A stretch of 5,415 nt of DNA from Oligoflexales bacterium (GTDB taxonomy: Bacteria; Bdellovibrionota; Oligoflexia; Oligoflexales; Oligoflexaceae). Every line of letters starts with the position of its first letter. Position 1 is the stretch's first letter. Both the position numbers and the translations under genes were made by a program. The notes beneath the pieces were generated by a model. The model ran no database searches, was not told the DNA's origin, and saw nothing but the letters and a program-made list of their open reading frames with translations. The stretch lies in contig JADFZC010000111.1 of assembly GCA_015232735.1 (NCBI GenBank), positions 2,309 to 7,723 on the forward strand. Direction: 5' to 3'. Positions 1 through 5,415 of the stretch are shown here, piece after piece.

Positions 1-67
1 TGACGGCGTAGGTGACGGCGTAGGTGACGGCGTAGGTGACGGCGTAGGTGACGGCGTAGGTGACGGC
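1..67 (-). repeat. 12-bp tandem repeat encoding Pro-Thr-Pro-Ser
   Basis: Five perfect copies of tgacggcgtagg lie at 1-12, 13-24, 25-36, 37-48 and 49-60, followed by a partial copy (tgacggc) at 61-67. Read on the minus strand in the frame of the lipoprotein gene, each unit is CCT ACG CCG TCA, giving Pro-Thr-Pro-Ser. The array touches the left edge, so its true length is unknown. Because the unit is a multiple of three, copy-number change by slippage would lengthen or shorten the linker without breaking the frame. The nucleotide identity of the copies points to recent expansion. Confidence 0.95.
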
Positions 68-474
68 TCCACGACGGGAGATGGAGTTGTTGCTGGCGAC
101 GAGGCGGGCGTATCGCCCGGCGTAGGCTGATGTGTTGATGCCTCCACGTCGACAATATCTGTGATTTTAACAGAGTTCGCCTGCTTTGCTGCGCTTCCAT
201 CCTGAACCTTTTGGTCACTCTTTGAGTCAGATGTTTCTGAAACGTTTTGAACGTTTATTTGACTGTTTTGGGCATTTTTGCCTGTCTGAGCCGCCGCGTC
301 CCCTTCGGATACCGGGCCGCTTCCGGTCGATGTGCGGTTATTGACCTTTGTCGCTTTAAGATAGGTTTTGCTGCATCCGGCCACCGTATGAAGTATAAAA
401 AGAGCGAGAAACAGGCATCTGCCTCTGGTCTTTTCAGATTGTGAACTCGAAGAAAAAATGGGGTTTTTGATCAT
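1..474 (-). CDS. Lipoprotein with Pro-Thr-Pro-Ser linker (partial, C-terminus off window)
   Basis: An open minus-strand frame starts at ATG 474-472 and stays open for 158 codons to the left edge, so the C-terminal part is missing. The N-terminus has a polar stretch ending in K-T-R-G-R, a hydrophobic core (residues about 20-31) and a lipobox V-A-G-C with the lipidated cysteine at residue 34. Ser at +2 fits outer-membrane sorting under the E. coli Lol rule. Residues about 38-120 are polar, rich in Ser, Thr, Gln, Asn, Lys and Asp, and look unstructured. From about residue 121 the chain becomes Pro/Thr/Ser-rich and then enters exact P-T-P-S repeats, typical of an extended spacer that holds a downstream domain away from the membrane. 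The start is preceded by a weak AGAG Shine-Dalgarno. The only methionine codon upstream of the signal core is the one chosen. The function depends on the missing C-terminal domain and cannot be named. No promoter can be singled out in the AT-rich upstream DNA. Confidence 0.88.
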   Translation of the reverse strand, partial: MIKNPIFSSSSQSEKTRGRCLFLALFILHTVAGCSKTYLKATKVNNRTSTGSGPVSEGDAAAQTGKNAQNSQINVQNVSETSDSKSDQKVQDGSAAKQANSVKITDIVDVEASTHQPTPGDTPASSPATTPSPVVEPSPTPSPTPSPTPSPTPSPTPS

Positions 475-840
475 GGTAAGTTCTCTTTTTATTAATATTG
501 AATCAGGTTTACACATACCTTTTTTTCTTATCGGATGGTTTTGGGAATGGTTTTAATATTTATGAATTAGGTATTAATATTAATATGTTATGCTCTATAA
601 TTACGAGTAAGGACATTGTAACTGTTACCGTAGACACAAAGATCAACGGTAATCATTTAGAAATTAATTTTATGTTGAGGAGACAGACAGAGTATCTCAT
701 TATATTTGTTGATAAATACAATTTAATAATGATTCCGAGAGGTAATCTCGTGACTACTCAGTCTGTCAAAGAATATTTAGCATTAATCTGGGAACAATAT
801 CAAGTAGCATCAAAAAAACTAAACATATCCTAAGCAAGCT
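475..840. other. AT-rich island between two lipoprotein genes
   Basis: A hand count over 481-833 gives about 100 G or C in 353 bases, close to 28% GC, while the coding DNA on both sides is visibly nearer half GC. The change is abrupt at both ends. The island contains the upstream region of the left lipoprotein gene and one plus-strand ORF. No flanking direct repeats, terminal inverted repeats or transposase fragment could be seen, so how it arrived is unclear. It could equally be an old AT-rich intergenic region. Confidence 0.6.
498..833 (+). CDS. Small hypothetical protein in AT-rich DNA
   Basis: A plus-strand frame runs from a TTG at 498 to TAA at 831-833 (111 residues). The first ATG in frame is at 585 and would give 82 residues. 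Neither start has a convincing Shine-Dalgarno; ATTAGGT lies somewhat far upstream of the ATG. The ATG start also leaves room for the promoter of the divergent lipoprotein gene. At about 28% GC roughly 8% of random codons should be stops, so an open run of 111 codons is unlikely by chance (of the order of 1 in 10,000 by my estimate), which argues for coding. Against it, GC by codon position from 585 is flat (about 33, 27 and 33%). The product is predicted soluble, alternates beta-like segments (D-I-V-T-V-T-V-D, Y-L-I-I-F-V-D) and ends in a helix-like V-K-E-Y-L-A-L-I-W-E-Q-Y segment. I recognise no family. It may be a small cytoplasmic orphan protein or a remnant of a longer gene. Confidence 0.45.
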   Translation: MNQVYTYLFFLSDGFGNGFNIYELGININMLCSIITSKDIVTVTVDTKINGNHLEINFMLRRQTEYLIIFVDKYNLIMIPRGNLVTTQSVKEYLALIWEQYQVASKKLNIS

Positions 841-869
841 TCGCGCCAGCGACCGGTCATGAGGCTGTT

Positions 870-2762
870 TTATGGCCCCGTAACCGTCCAGTATCCAGAG
901 ATGGAAGATCCACGGATATCAGGTCCGACCGAACCTTTGTTCCAGAAATAGTCGTTGATATTGCTCACGCCGTCGGAACGCATAACACCCATGACGACTG
1001 CCACAACACCGCTCGGCTGCTCATCGCTTACCGCATCAAACCATGCCTGTCTTACCATCATGGGCTTGTTCCACCATAGGAATGGATTTCTTACCATGTT
1101 GTGGGCGAATTCGCCTGAAAAACTCGACCATGCGTAGGCATTGGTATGGAATCCGAGAAGCAGGTGAAGTCCGTCGAATTCCTGCTTCCACCTGTTAAAA
1201 CGGTTCATTCCACCCCAGGTGTCGGTCAAAACCTGGCAGGAAAGCAAAGCCAGCCACTCAAGGTCATAGTCCCCCCAGTCCGAGGTGGCGTCGTCATAGT
1301 CCAGCGTTGAATCCGTGTGTGTGGTATCTGCGAATGTAAATCCGCCGCCGCTCCCATGCCCTACGTAAAAAGTGATGTCGGTGTTATCAACCCATTTGGT
1401 ATCCTGCTCTCTTTTGAAATCCTGCTCCCATGCATTGTTTCCTGTCCAGCTGAATCTCTTTGTCACACTGTCGCCCGTCATTTCGTCTATGAAGCCCTGT
1501 TCGAGATTTCCGAACTGGCTCGTTACAGAGTTTTCGGTCCCAAAATCCCTTACGCCTCCTGTCGACGGTTGGGTTTCAAGTTCTTCGGGCGAAAAGGCAA
1601 TAGCGATGGCCGCCGATGCATAACCCGATATTCCGTTCTGGTCTGTGACTTTAATGTTCAGGATCTCCTGTGTCGTCTTGCTTCGCGGCTTTAACGCATA
1701 TTTGATCTCTTCGGCGCTCAGATTCAGATAAACGGACGATGAACTCCAGCTTAGCTCATATGGGGCTTTTCCTCCCTTTATATATGCTTTGGCATAAATT
1801 GTGCCGTTCTCATACTTCGCTTGTATCTGGACGGACGGTACATAGACAGCGTCGTTGGTTGCAGGCAAAAGCATTCTCATAAATTCAACATTGTTTCTGT
1901 TTACCACGCCCGTGACAGAACATTCATAGTGGGGAATAAGCACTTCGGCTTTGTATTTGAGCGAAGGCGCATAATATGCAAGCCTGGTGCTAATACTTCC
2001 AATTTCCGTCGAAGGGGTTTGCGACTTCAGCTGAACAGCGCATTTTTTTTGGGCCTCGTCGGCCGAGATAATGGCAAGTTCCTTGCCGGTGGCAAGTCCC
2101 CGCGATGCCAGCCGCAACTGGGTCACCTGGGAATCTCCATTGAACGTCGCATCTATTTTTACACCCGGTCCGATTATCGGAATTTCCTTGAACGAAGGCT
2201 CAAGAGTGACATGGGTATCGAGGTTGGCCTTTGCTATTACAGTTCCCCTCGTATTTACCGCCTGGAATGATGAATTGGATCCTTTTGAGGCAACAGCGAG
2301 GATATCGGACGGAATAAGTCCGGCCTCCTTGAGGGCCGCCGTATAGATCCCAATGGCCCTGCTCTGATCGATAACCGTAATTTTACCGAGCGCGGCAAGG
2401 TCTATCGACTGAAGGGTGGTGGCATTCTGATCTTCATCGGGCTTGCCTTCACCTATGGTTTTGACGGGAATATACTGGTAAAGGTCTGGTGACACAAACC
2501 CCATAACCCTGTTTGCGTCTATGAGCCCCTTGGTCTGGCTGATTTTCAAAAGCTGAGCCAGTTTGATGGCTTCATTCTCCTCGACTCCGTGCTTGGTTAC
2601 AGTCAGTACCGGAAGAGCCGCCCTCGACTGTGAATCAAGATTCTGGTACTGGCGCTCCTCGCCGCAGCCATGCAGCAGGGGAAAGAGCAAAAGTAACGTG
2701 GTTAAACCTGAAAAAGCCGGGATTTGGCGCAGGTCAGGAAACTGCAGATTTATTCTCTTCAT
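870..2762 (-). CDS. Lipoprotein with Ig-like module and DUF6345-like, caspase-like domain
   Basis: This 630-residue protein starts at ATG 2762-2760, chosen because AAAGGGAG lies 5 bases upstream and the lipoprotein signal begins there; the frame is open to 2861 but that adds 33 residues ahead of the signal. The signal has a hydrophobic core (T-T-L-L-L-L-F) and lipobox L-H-G-C with Cys33; Gly at +2 fits outer-membrane sorting. Residues about 40-305 form a region I do not recognise. Residues about 310-392 look like an Ig-like or PKD/SprB-type beta module (G-G-K-A-P-Y-E-L-S-W). Residues about 405-625 resemble DUF6345: a strand ending in F-Y-V-G-H-G (His469), then L-A-L-L-S-C-Q (Cys509), then a G-L-H-L-L-L-G-F stretch. 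A strand followed by His-Gly and, 40 residues on, a strand followed by Cys is the arrangement of clan CD cysteine peptidases such as caspases and gingipains. Peptidase activity is therefore an inference and no substrate is known. It ends at TAA 872-870. The product should be anchored in the envelope, facing periplasm or surface. Confidence 0.9.
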   Translation of the reverse strand: MKRINLQFPDLRQIPAFSGLTTLLLLFPLLHGCGEERQYQNLDSQSRAALPVLTVTKHGVEENEAIKLAQLLKISQTKGLIDANRVMGFVSPDLYQYIPVKTIGEGKPDEDQNATTLQSIDLAALGKITVIDQSRAIGIYTAALKEAGLIPSDILAVASKGSNSSFQAVNTRGTVIAKANLDTHVTLEPSFKEIPIIGPGVKIDATFNGDSQVTQLRLASRGLATGKELAIISADEAQKKCAVQLKSQTPSTEIGSISTRLAYYAPSLKYKAEVLIPHYECSVTGVVNRNNVEFMRMLLPATNDAVYVPSVQIQAKYENGTIYAKAYIKGGKAPYELSWSSSSVYLNLSAEEIKYALKPRSKTTQEILNIKVTDQNGISGYASAAIAIAFSPEELETQPSTGGVRDFGTENSVTSQFGNLEQGFIDEMTGDSVTKRFSWTGNNAWEQDFKREQDTKWVDNTDITFYVGHGSGGGFTFADTTHTDSTLDYDDATSDWGDYDLEWLALLSCQVLTDTWGGMNRFNRWKQEFDGLHLLLGFHTNAYAWSSFSGEFAHNMVRNPFLWWNKPMMVRQAWFDAVSDEQPSGVVAVVMGVMRSDGVSNINDYFWNKGSVGPDIRGSSISGYWTVTGP

Positions 2763-2767
2763 AAAAA

Positions 2768-2775
2768 CTCCCTTT
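2768..2775 (-). promoter_or_regulatory. Ribosome binding site of the caspase-like lipoprotein gene
   Basis: On the minus strand AAAGGGAG is followed by five T residues and then the ATG at 2762-2760. The strong match and the normal spacing decide the start in favour of this ATG over the upstream ATG at 2861. Confidence 0.8.
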
Positions 2776-2805
2776 AATAGAAGATAATATAATTTTCCGC
2801 GGATA

Positions 2806-2834
2806 ACCGTAAGGAACAGCGAGGGGAATGTCAA
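2806..2834 (-). promoter_or_regulatory. Candidate sigma-70-like promoter for the caspase-like lipoprotein gene
   Basis: The minus strand has a perfect TTGACA (-35) at 2834-2829. With a 17-base spacer the -10 position is TACGGT at 2811-2806, only 3 of 6 to TATAAT. A start about seven bases downstream would give a leader near 35-40 bases before the ATG at 2762. The perfect -35 and sensible distance are in favour; the poor -10 suggests weak or activator-dependent use. A TATATT stretch nearer the gene is an alternative -10 without a good -35. Confidence 0.4.
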
Positions 2835-2968
2835 GAAAGATCCCAAAATGGAACTTGGCATATTTGAAACAAATGCTCAATGAATCAGACAAATCAATCC
2901 GGTATGTGAAAAGACGGCATGGAGAAATAAAATCCGTCATGAGTTCATTTTTTGAACAAAAAAATTTC

Positions 2969-2996
2969 TTGAACGGATTGGATATCCTGTTACAGT
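2969..2996 (+). promoter_or_regulatory. Weak candidate promoter for the DUF4337-like gene
   Basis: TTGAAC at 2969-2974 (4 of 6 to TTGACA) and TACAGT at 2991-2996 (4 of 6 to TATAAT) are 16 bases apart and would start transcription about 50 bases before the ATG at 3053. Matches of this quality arise often by chance in AT-rich DNA, so this is only a candidate. Confidence 0.2.
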
Positions 2997-3041
2997 TTAG
3001 GTTGGAAAATGATCATATCGGCCTTGATAACATATGCGAAT

Positions 3042-3045
3042 GGAG
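3042..3045 (+). promoter_or_regulatory. Ribosome binding site of the DUF4337-like gene
   Basis: GGAG lies seven bases before the ATG at 3053. This spacing is ideal and supports the start at 3053 over the in-frame ATG at 2828, where GAGGGG runs almost directly into the ATG. Confidence 0.7.
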
Positions 3046-3052
3046 AATTGCC

Positions 3053-3640
3053 ATGGCAGAAGTGGAAATCCCAAACCCCGAGGAACTCAAAGAGAACACA
3101 GCCAACAGATTTTCAAGAAATGTGGCGCTTATGACAGCATGTTTCGCGGTGATTCTGGCTTTCACCTCCCTGGGGGGCAACAACGCCTCAAAGGAGATGA
3201 TGCTTGCACAGCAGGAGACCTCGAATCAATGGGCTTTCTACCAGTCAAAGACGATCCGTGAAAACATGTATAAACTGGAGAGGGTGAAACTTTCAGCGGC
3301 ACTCGTGGAAAAAGGAAAGTCCATGACTCCTGAGGCCAGGGCTGAATATGATAAGCTTCTGGGTGTCTTTACCGCTGAAGAGCAAAGGTACAACTCCGAA
3401 AAAAAGGAGATCGAGCAGAAGGCCAAGCAAAAGGAAAATGAGAGGGATCTTTATCTTGCCAAGGATCCATATTTCGATTATGCGGAGGTTTTGCTTCAGA
3501 TATCAATTGTGATGGCTTCGATCGCAATCATTGCCGGTTCATTTCCCGTTATGGTTGTGTCCGCCGTGGTTGCCTTGATCGGAGCATTCTTTTCTTTCAA
3601 CGGTTTTTTTATGCTGCTGAAATTGCCTTTTATGAACTAG
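3053..3640 (+). CDS. DUF4337-like inner-membrane protein
   Basis: The 195-residue product matches the layout I know for DUF4337 proteins: a short acidic N-terminus (M-A-E-V-E-I-P-N-P-E-E-L), one membrane segment at about residues 23-40, a conserved-looking block S-N-Q-W-A-F-Y-Q-S-K-T-I-R-E at about 57-70, a long charged helical stretch rich in Glu and Lys (about 75-135) that is likely coiled coil, and two closely spaced C-terminal membrane segments at about 143-161 and 165-188. Length is normal for the family. The function of DUF4337 is unknown to me; the predicted shape is an inner-membrane protein with a large hydrophilic helical loop. The start at 3053 is preferred because it has a GGAG and restores the typical N-terminus. 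It is divergent from the lipoprotein gene and converges with the GT-C-like gene, so it is probably transcribed alone. Confidence 0.85.
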   Translation: MAEVEIPNPEELKENTANRFSRNVALMTACFAVILAFTSLGGNNASKEMMLAQQETSNQWAFYQSKTIRENMYKLERVKLSAALVEKGKSMTPEARAEYDKLLGVFTAEEQRYNSEKKEIEQKAKQKENERDLYLAKDPYFDYAEVLLQISIVMASIAIIAGSFPVMVVSAVVALIGAFFSFNGFFMLLKLPFMN

Positions 3641-3667
3641 AGAATTTATAAATTTCCCATTCCAAAG

Positions 3668-5415
3668 TCAGAATCTGACAGACTCGTTGTCGATCATTTT
3701 AAGCTCGGCCTTCAGGTTTCTGCCTTCAGGGAATATGGAAAGACGGCTCAGGAGAAATTCCCGAGCCTCCCTTCGTCCCGCATCCGAGCCGTCGCGTCTC
3801 AGCCAGCGTGCCCAGAGCCTTGCGCAGTAGCCCGCGCGCGGCATATCCCTGAGACACCTTTGGACCTCATTTTCGAAAAGCATATCGTTTTGCCATTTGC
3901 GGGCCATGCCATGCATATAAAACAGATCCGGGGGAATGTCAGGGATGACAAGCTGATAGCCATAGCGTTCAATGATTTCCCTATGCCGTGAACTTCGTCT
4001 GATCATGAGCATCCCCTCATCATCGTAGGCGACCACCGCCCATTCGGAGTCGGGAAAGAGGATGTTTCTTCGCGACCATGGAGGAGCCTGCTCATGCATG
4101 GGTGCGGTTAAAAGGCCAAGGGGAAGCATAACCGAATTGATATCATAGCGGGCCAGAAGTTCATGCATGGCACTTTGATCATCGAACAGCCTGACCACCA
4201 AAGGTTCCAGTTTTTGAAAAGGCTCCTCGCGGCTGTCAGCGAAAACCTCGTATCCGGGCAGAAGGCCGAGCACAACGTCGCCCCAGCGGGTGAGGTGAAA
4301 CAGCCGCCCCTGAGGCCTGTGTTTTTGCATGAAGGAAATGCACTCCATCGGATATATGGAGTCTCTGAGTTTAAGCCCAAGAGGCGCTTCCACGGTTGCC
4401 GCATGACCTGCCAGAAGAAGTATTGTCATGGCATAAGGGGTGAAGCGAAATTGGTCCCTGAACCTGTCGATCAGAAGAACCATAAAATCAAAGGCCATGG
4501 GCAAAATGGCGATGGCCGCATAGGGGATCGCTCTTTCACGATTAATACTCACAAGAATAAGTATCGTTATAACGCCGATGGTCAGCGCCGTCCCTGCCGA
4601 CAGCAGACGCTTTTCAGATTTTTTTATCAAAAGCAGGGCCGGGCAGGCGGCCAGAAGGAGAAGAAGCAGATAAGCCCACGGATAGAGTCCATCGGCAGTC
4701 GTCAGGAATTTTTCAAACCTGAGAGAGTCCTGGTCCGGATTGTGTATCAAAGAATTTTTCGAATAAAAAATATATCGGCTCAGGTAGGCCGGCATCTGCA
4801 TGGGGTAGGGCTTTATCAGCCAGGCTGCAATGCAGCTTATGGGAAAAAGTAATTTTTTGATGTACGTGTCAAGCCGGTCAAAAGCCGTCATATACACAAA
4901 CAGTATTATCAAAAGAGTCATTCCGGGATGAAGGTTGGCAGAGACGATGATAATTTCAATGGTGGCAAGCCATTTGAAGCCGGTTCTTATTTCAAGCGTC
5001 CATACAAGGCCTGAAAGCGCATAGAAAAAAAGTATCATGAAATCCGGCCGCACCTGGACACGGAACGAGATGGCCACGGCTGCCAGGGAGAGGATGACGA
5101 ACATGGCTGGCCACCTGTTTTCACCGGACGTGCGGAGCGAAAGCGTGGCTGCCAGTATCAGGAGAATTGATAAAAAGAGGGCCATACGAAGTATGACAAG
5201 TCCAGGGATATCAAAAAAACGGTGGACCAAAGCTATGACTATCGTGCCAAGCCATTCGAAATTGTACCATGGGTCTCCAAAACTGGTGTAGGACCAGCTC
5301 TCCAGATATGGCAGCATTTTCGTCGTTAGAAGTTCGTTTCCCGCACGGATCTGCCAGAAGATATCCTGTTCCCAAAGCTCCGCGGAAGCCATGAAAGTCA
5401 TGAGCCCCATCATTA
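3668..5415 (-). CDS. GT-C-like polytopic membrane protein (partial, N-terminus off window)
   Basis: A minus-strand frame is open from the right edge to TGA 3670-3668. The first visible ATG (5413-5411) would give 581 residues, but the protein probably begins further right, because only the tail of a first membrane helix precedes the E-Q-D-I-F-W-Q-I-R-A-G block. That block (Asp at residue 17 from 5413), followed by S-Y-T-S-F-G-D-P-W-Y-N-F-E-W-L at about 41-55, R-P-D-F at about 122-125, A-N-L-H-P-G at 159-164 and N-R-E-R-A-I-P at 291-297, is the pattern of a large family of uncharacterised GT-C-like proteins related to family 39-type glycosyltransferases, which use lipid-linked sugars. The first-loop acidic residue is present. 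About eight to ten membrane segments fill residues 55-340. Residues about 365-581 are soluble and include G-R-L-F-H-L-T-R-W-G-D and V-F-A-D-S-R-E-E, which resemble the C-terminal domain usual for this family. A role in transferring a sugar to an envelope polymer or protein is an inference; donor and acceptor are unknown. It converges on the DUF4337-like gene. Confidence 0.85.
   Translation of the reverse strand, partial: MMGLMTFMASAELWEQDIFWQIRAGNELLTTKMLPYLESWSYTSFGDPWYNFEWLGTIVIALVHRFFDIPGLVILRMALFLSILLILAATLSLRTSGENRWPAMFVILSLAAVAISFRVQVRPDFMILFFYALSGLVWTLEIRTGFKWLATIEIIIVSANLHPGMTLLIILFVYMTAFDRLDTYIKKLLFPISCIAAWLIKPYPMQMPAYLSRYIFYSKNSLIHNPDQDSLRFEKFLTTADGLYPWAYLLLLLLAACPALLLIKKSEKRLLSAGTALTIGVITILILVSINRERAIPYAAIAILPMAFDFMVLLIDRFRDQFRFTPYAMTILLLAGHAATVEAPLGLKLRDSIYPMECISFMQKHRPQGRLFHLTRWGDVVLGLLPGYEVFADSREEPFQKLEPLVVRLFDDQSAMHELLARYDINSVMLPLGLLTAPMHEQAPPWSRRNILFPDSEWAVVAYDDEGMLMIRRSSRHREIIERYGYQLVIPDIPPDLFYMHGMARKWQNDMLFENEVQRCLRDMPRAGYCARLWARWLRRDGSDAGRREAREFLLSRLSIFPEGRNLKAELKMIDNESVRF

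Larger units (their letters stand above)
2763..3052. other. Divergent intergenic region between lipoprotein and DUF4337 genes
   Basis: This 290-bp stretch, about 40% GC, separates two divergent genes and holds the minus-strand leader and candidate promoter described separately. On the plus strand, the frame of the DUF4337 gene remains open back to an ATG at 2828, which would add 75 charged residues that do not resemble the usual DUF4337 N-terminus. No RNA gene, riboswitch or strong hairpin is visible. Confidence 0.6.

Noticed and set aside
1..67. Short direct repeats as a CRISPR array
   Set aside because: The 12-bp units are contiguous with no spacers and translate into a regular P-T-P-S linker in an open frame.
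247..444. A 65-codon plus-strand open frame
   Set aside because: It is antisense to the left lipoprotein gene, whose lipoprotein signal and linker are unmistakable.
834..869. An intrinsic terminator after the caspase-like lipoprotein gene
   Set aside because: There is a T tract in the minus-strand transcript around 811-821, but no stable GC-rich stem directly before it.
1317..2346. Several plus-strand open frames of 83 to 149 codons
   Set aside because: All are antisense shadows of the caspase-like lipoprotein gene and show no domain, signal or ribosome binding site.
2763..2861. A 33-residue N-terminal extension of the caspase-like lipoprotein from ATG 2861
   Set aside because: It would place a second hydrophobic stretch ahead of a complete lipoprotein signal, and the strong Shine-Dalgarno sits in front of the ATG at 2762.
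3643..3654. The AT-only palindrome AATTTATAAATT between convergent genes as a terminator
   Set aside because: A hairpin of only A-T pairs with no T tract would be too weak for an intrinsic terminator; it may be chance.
4163..4852. A 229-codon plus-strand open frame
   Set aside because: It lies wholly antisense to the GT-C-like gene, its product is rich in His, Arg, Gln and Lys with no family likeness, and the minus-strand frame has clear membrane segments and family motifs.

Overview
The window looks like a chromosomal accessory region of a Gram-negative bacterium. Two minus-strand genes encode lipoproteins with clear lipoboxes, there is a DUF4337-type inner-membrane protein, and there is a large GT-C-like polytopic membrane protein. 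Mixed base composition and this gene content would fit a Desulfobacterota (deltaproteobacterial) genome, but nothing in the window proves the taxon. No tRNA, rRNA, CRISPR array, transposase or integrase is visible.

Layout from left to right. (1) Positions 1-474, minus strand: the N-terminal 158 codons of a lipoprotein, running off the left edge inside a perfect 12-bp tandem repeat that encodes Pro-Thr-Pro-Ser. (2) About 475-840: an AT-rich island (about 28% GC by hand count over 481-833) carrying a plus-strand ORF of at most 111 codons with no recognisable family. (3) Positions 870-2762, minus strand: a 630-residue lipoprotein with an Ig-like module and a C-terminal DUF6345-like, caspase-fold-like domain with a candidate His469/Cys509 dyad. 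(4) Positions 2763-3052: a divergent intergenic region with a good minus-strand ribosome binding site and a perfect TTGACA box for the lipoprotein gene, and a plus-strand Shine-Dalgarno for the next gene. (5) Positions 3053-3640, plus strand: a 195-residue DUF4337-like membrane protein. (6) Positions 3668-5415, minus strand: a multi-spanning GT-C-like protein with a C-terminal soluble part, truncated at its N-terminus by the right edge.

The genes do not form an obvious operon. The lipoprotein and the DUF4337 gene are divergent and could share control; the DUF4337 gene and the GT-C-like gene converge with a 27-bp gap. The two lipoproteins lie in the same orientation but are separated by the AT-rich island, which looks acquired from a source of different composition. 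All products but the AT-rich ORF are expected in the envelope. The most interesting items are the caspase-like surface or periplasmic lipoprotein and the AT-rich orphan ORF. No defence system or other known multi-gene system can be claimed from this window alone.
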